Of a stretch of 64,000 nucleotides of DNA, positions 63,101-64,000 are shown one piece after another. The translations under genes were made by a program, and so were the position numbers. Source of the DNA: Acidobacteriaceae bacterium (GTDB lineage Bacteria > Acidobacteriota > Terriglobia > Terriglobales > Acidobacteriaceae); contig PMHV01000005.1 in NCBI GenBank assembly GCA_003156805.1, positions 1 to 64,000 on the forward strand, given 5' to 3'. Positions within the stretch are counted from its first letter, which is position 1; every line of letters starts with the position of its first letter. The notes below the pieces were generated by a model that saw only the letters and a list, made by a program, of their open reading frames with translations, made no database searches and was not told the DNA's origin.

Positions 63101-63594
63101 CGGCGGGGGTCGTTGCCGATCAGATAATTGCTTTTGCCGGGCAGGGGATCCGCGCCCGCGATGGCTGCGCCGGGATTGGCACCCACCAGTTTCATGCGCA
63201 CCAAGGCTGGCTGCGAGCTGCGGGCGCTGGGAAGAGCCAGCACCGCACCGGCCGCGTCAAGAGACAGGCTGTAGCCGGCGCCGCGCGCCAGGTACTTTAC
63301 GCCCAGGTTCGATTGACCCAGGTTCGATTGACCCAGGTTCAACTGACCGAGGTTCGGTTCGAAGATCAGCGGCAGATGGCCCAGGACAGCCTGAACATTC
63401 GGCTTTCCGTTCGAGGAGGGCTGGTTGGCGGCGGTGAGCGGGAAACCTGAGACGCGAACCAGAGCATCAGCATCCCGGCCAGCGTGGCGGAAACTCGAAC
63501 CGAGCAGGAGGCAACCGGCTACCAGCAGCGCCAGTCCCGCTCCAAGAGCGCGAACTCGCGCCAGACTGCTTCCCGACTCACGGCCATTTCCCAT
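60199..63594 (-). CDS. Large surface protein with SBBP beta-propeller repeats and DUF11 domain
   Basis: 1131 residues from the ATG at 63594, with GGAGG eight nt upstream and a signal anchor (LGAGLALLVAGCLLLGSS). After an N-terminal domain (GHLPLIFEPNLGQ...VKYLARGAGYSLSL), a stretch with 15-bp repeats encodes NLGQS copies. Seven or more SBBP-type units follow, with recurring DFSTYFGGSGSETYPSIAVDTAGNIYLA, YFGGTGADNSVGIGVDGAGNAYVVGNT and TYFGGNGTDRGTGIALDSSSNTYFVGDT. A DUF11-like domain comes next (VSAGNQVTTTYTITNNGPDLATNVIVS), then an Ig-like domain. Near the end there are membrane segments around a Lys/Arg-rich run (GKGSRRRRRRVVGVLLLCALFALLAFLPAC), followed by one more beta domain. It is probably exposed at the cell surface. 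Confidence 0.88.
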   Translation of the reverse strand: MGNGRESGSSLARVRALGAGLALLVAGCLLLGSSFRHAGRDADALVRVSGFPLTAANQPSSNGKPNVQAVLGHLPLIFEPNLGQLNLGQSNLGQSNLGVKYLARGAGYSLSLDAAGAVLALPSARSSQPALVRMKLVGANPGAAIAGADPLPGKSNYLIGNDPRRWHRNVPQFAGVRYREIYPGIDLLFYGNQGHLEYDFKVGPGANPSSAELEFDGVTKLQLQHGDLILDRGDAGSVRLQAPRIYQDNAGSRQPVEGRFVLRAANRVGFEIGNYDRGRELVIDPQLDFSTYFGGSGSETYPSIAVDTAGNIYLASSTNSPTNSFPFPTVTQIGPGANVFVAKIDPTDPPSVSYLTFFGGTGADNSVGIGVDGAGNAYVVGNTTSSDFPTSATNVLGYQTVPETKGPQCASVTCTSVFVSVLNSTGAAFNYSSYLSGNGDDDATGMATDSKGNVFVTGTTTSNDTPTLQDLFPAAEAPPAAQTPFQSSPLAAVQFFVTKVNTLAAGIGSISYSTYFGGGSPANGVAVGGGIAVDISGIVYFTGTTNFISGTNSATDFPILNPYQPCLDQIPPTVITNPVTCANTTGTTATDAFVAKLNPNGPVGAQQLLFSTYLGGAGTDSGVAIALDPGALNIYVTGATNSEPFVSAIPTGTATFQLCLNVPPPNPTTCPAATTFTDAYVARFNNPAESSSTTTENVGLTYFSYVGGSANESGLAIAVDTASGALITGSTTSPNFPFTTGAIQSALLGPQNAFFARINTSTTSGETGVGSYATYFGGNGTDRGTGIALDSSSNTYFVGDTTSTNLQVANWLQNTLNGPSDDFIVKLGTAADLAITGELTLGAGQTTVSAGNQVTTTYTITNNGPDLATNVIVSGIIPSGTTFNSASAGSGTCSTAATDLTVACTIAALQSGSTVTVTIVLTPNASGFFTSSASVSSVTNNDPDPGNNTFSVSFEATDFAVTVSPSSQTVAAGNTAQYTVTVTPQQGVYGASITLACSANVPGGATCTLVPSTITLNSRSAQSSALELTTTARPVNTASITAGHAPLYAIWLIVPGIGLFAAGKGSRRRRRRVVGVLLLCALFALLAFLPACKSKATTTTVSGTPAGTYTLTLTGTSGTDTHNANFILQVE
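63302..63361 (-). repeat. 15-bp tandem repeat, 4 copies, in coding DNA
   Basis: CCCAGGTTCGATTGA at 63302 and 63317 (identical), CCCAGGTTCAACTGA at 63332 and CCGAGGTTCGGTTCG at 63347 (weaker). On the minus strand they encode NLGQS / NLGQL. The first two are exact copies, so this is a recent expansion; the unit length is the same as at 5324 and 28862. Confidence 0.8.
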
Positions 63595-63973
63595 TACAAG
63601 TTCCTCCGATTCGATCCCACCAGTTTTCCTCCGATTTGCTTCACGCAAGCCGATCTTTCGCTCTGATCGTCAGATCAAATGGAGAGACCGCAGAATACGG
63701 TGCAGGAGTCAGTTCTGTGCCTGACGCCGGCGAAGCCGCCCACTGCCTGCTAGTGACTGGAACTCATGGAAAATAAACAACTACTTAAACATCTGCCGGA
63801 TAGCATGTCAAGCGAGGCCCGGGCAAGTTGGTGCTGCGGCGCTCCGCAAAGGACATGCAGGCGCACGCAAAGCAGCTTGGCGCTCGCCAATTTCATATCC
63901 TTCCTGAGCTCAATCGTGGAACAAACCCGGGCCGCACATTAGAATCGTCAGATGCTAGGAGGCAGGCGGAAAG

Positions 63974-64000
63974 ATGCCGGTGGGTAGCACGAAAGTGGTT
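63974..64000 (+). CDS. Possible start of a gene cut by the window end
   Basis: ATG at 63974 with AGGAGG about 13 nt upstream opens a frame MPVGSTKVV that is open to the window end. Only nine codons can be seen, so nothing can be said of the product. Bases 63595-63950 hold no other recognisable gene. Confidence 0.3.

Noticed and set aside
1-64000. CRISPR arrays, IS transposases, integrases, rRNA genes
   Set aside because: Looked for at repeat-rich places and beside the tRNA; direct repeats found are too short or lack spacers of equal length, and no transposase or integrase motif was seen.

Overview
The window looks like chromosomal DNA from a soil Acidobacteriota of the class Terriglobia (Koribacter / Sulfotelmatobacter-like). 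This is an inference from gene content and style: GC-rich coding DNA, a DUF1800 + DUF1501 pair, futalosine-pathway menaquinone genes, many secreted proteins of unknown function, an SBBP/DUF11 surface protein, several NtrC-type regulators and several dispersed intergenic repeat families. No rRNA is present; one tRNA-Gly(GCC) is. No phage, plasmid, IS transposase or CRISPR array was seen.

Layout. 1-0.9 kb: end of a CheY/CheX-type chemotaxis cluster. 0.9-8 kb is an accessory island: two dispersed elements and an orphan element end around a pentapeptide-like membrane protein, DUF72, an NTF2-like secreted protein, a leaderless higBA module and a parDE module. 8-22.5 kb: CAP protein, rmuC, a PDZ-containing membrane histidine kinase with an NtrC-type regulator, an Mla-type lipid ABC transporter, aminopeptidase P, an orphan sugar-binding lipoprotein, a cellulose-synthase-like glycosyltransferase and a frameshifted SdpI gene. 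22.5-26.2 kb is a second island: element copy, tRNA-Gly, two near-identical DUF433 loci (one with a broken DUF5615 partner) and a candidate PD-(D/E)XK nuclease. 26-45 kb is mostly housekeeping: mqnC, mqnA and mqnD scattered among dprA, topA, bioY, an SDR, a HAD phosphatase, HD-GYP, DUF1800/DUF1501, a Rieske ferredoxin, an isolated nuoB and a membrane glycosyltransferase. 45.6-47.8 kb is a four-gene minus-strand operon (outer-membrane barrel, cytochrome c, soluble CuA-type protein, secreted protein) that looks like a periplasmic electron-transfer or copper unit. 48-52 kb: DUF4097 protein, methyltransferase, and a tiny zinc-ribbon gene coupled to an amino-acid permease. 52.2-53.2 kb: another element copy leading into a DUF4160 / DUF2442-Fis module. 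53.5-63.6 kb: TPR lipoprotein, three further signalling proteins (sigma-54 activator, PilZ, soluble histidine kinase with NtrC regulator) and a large SBBP/DUF11 surface protein.

Most notable: (i) a roughly 210-245 bp bipartite dispersed element in four copies plus an orphan end, tied to accessory genes; (ii) small accessory genes whose start codons sit where a transcript should begin (leaderless); (iii) a DUF2442 protein fused to a Fis-type helix-turn-helix; (iv) an Mla ATPase lacking the Walker B glutamate; (v) the CuA-cytochrome-barrel operon; (vi) short word-like inverted repeats that bracket small genes and supply Shine-Dalgarno sequences. All functions are read from sequence motifs without database searches.
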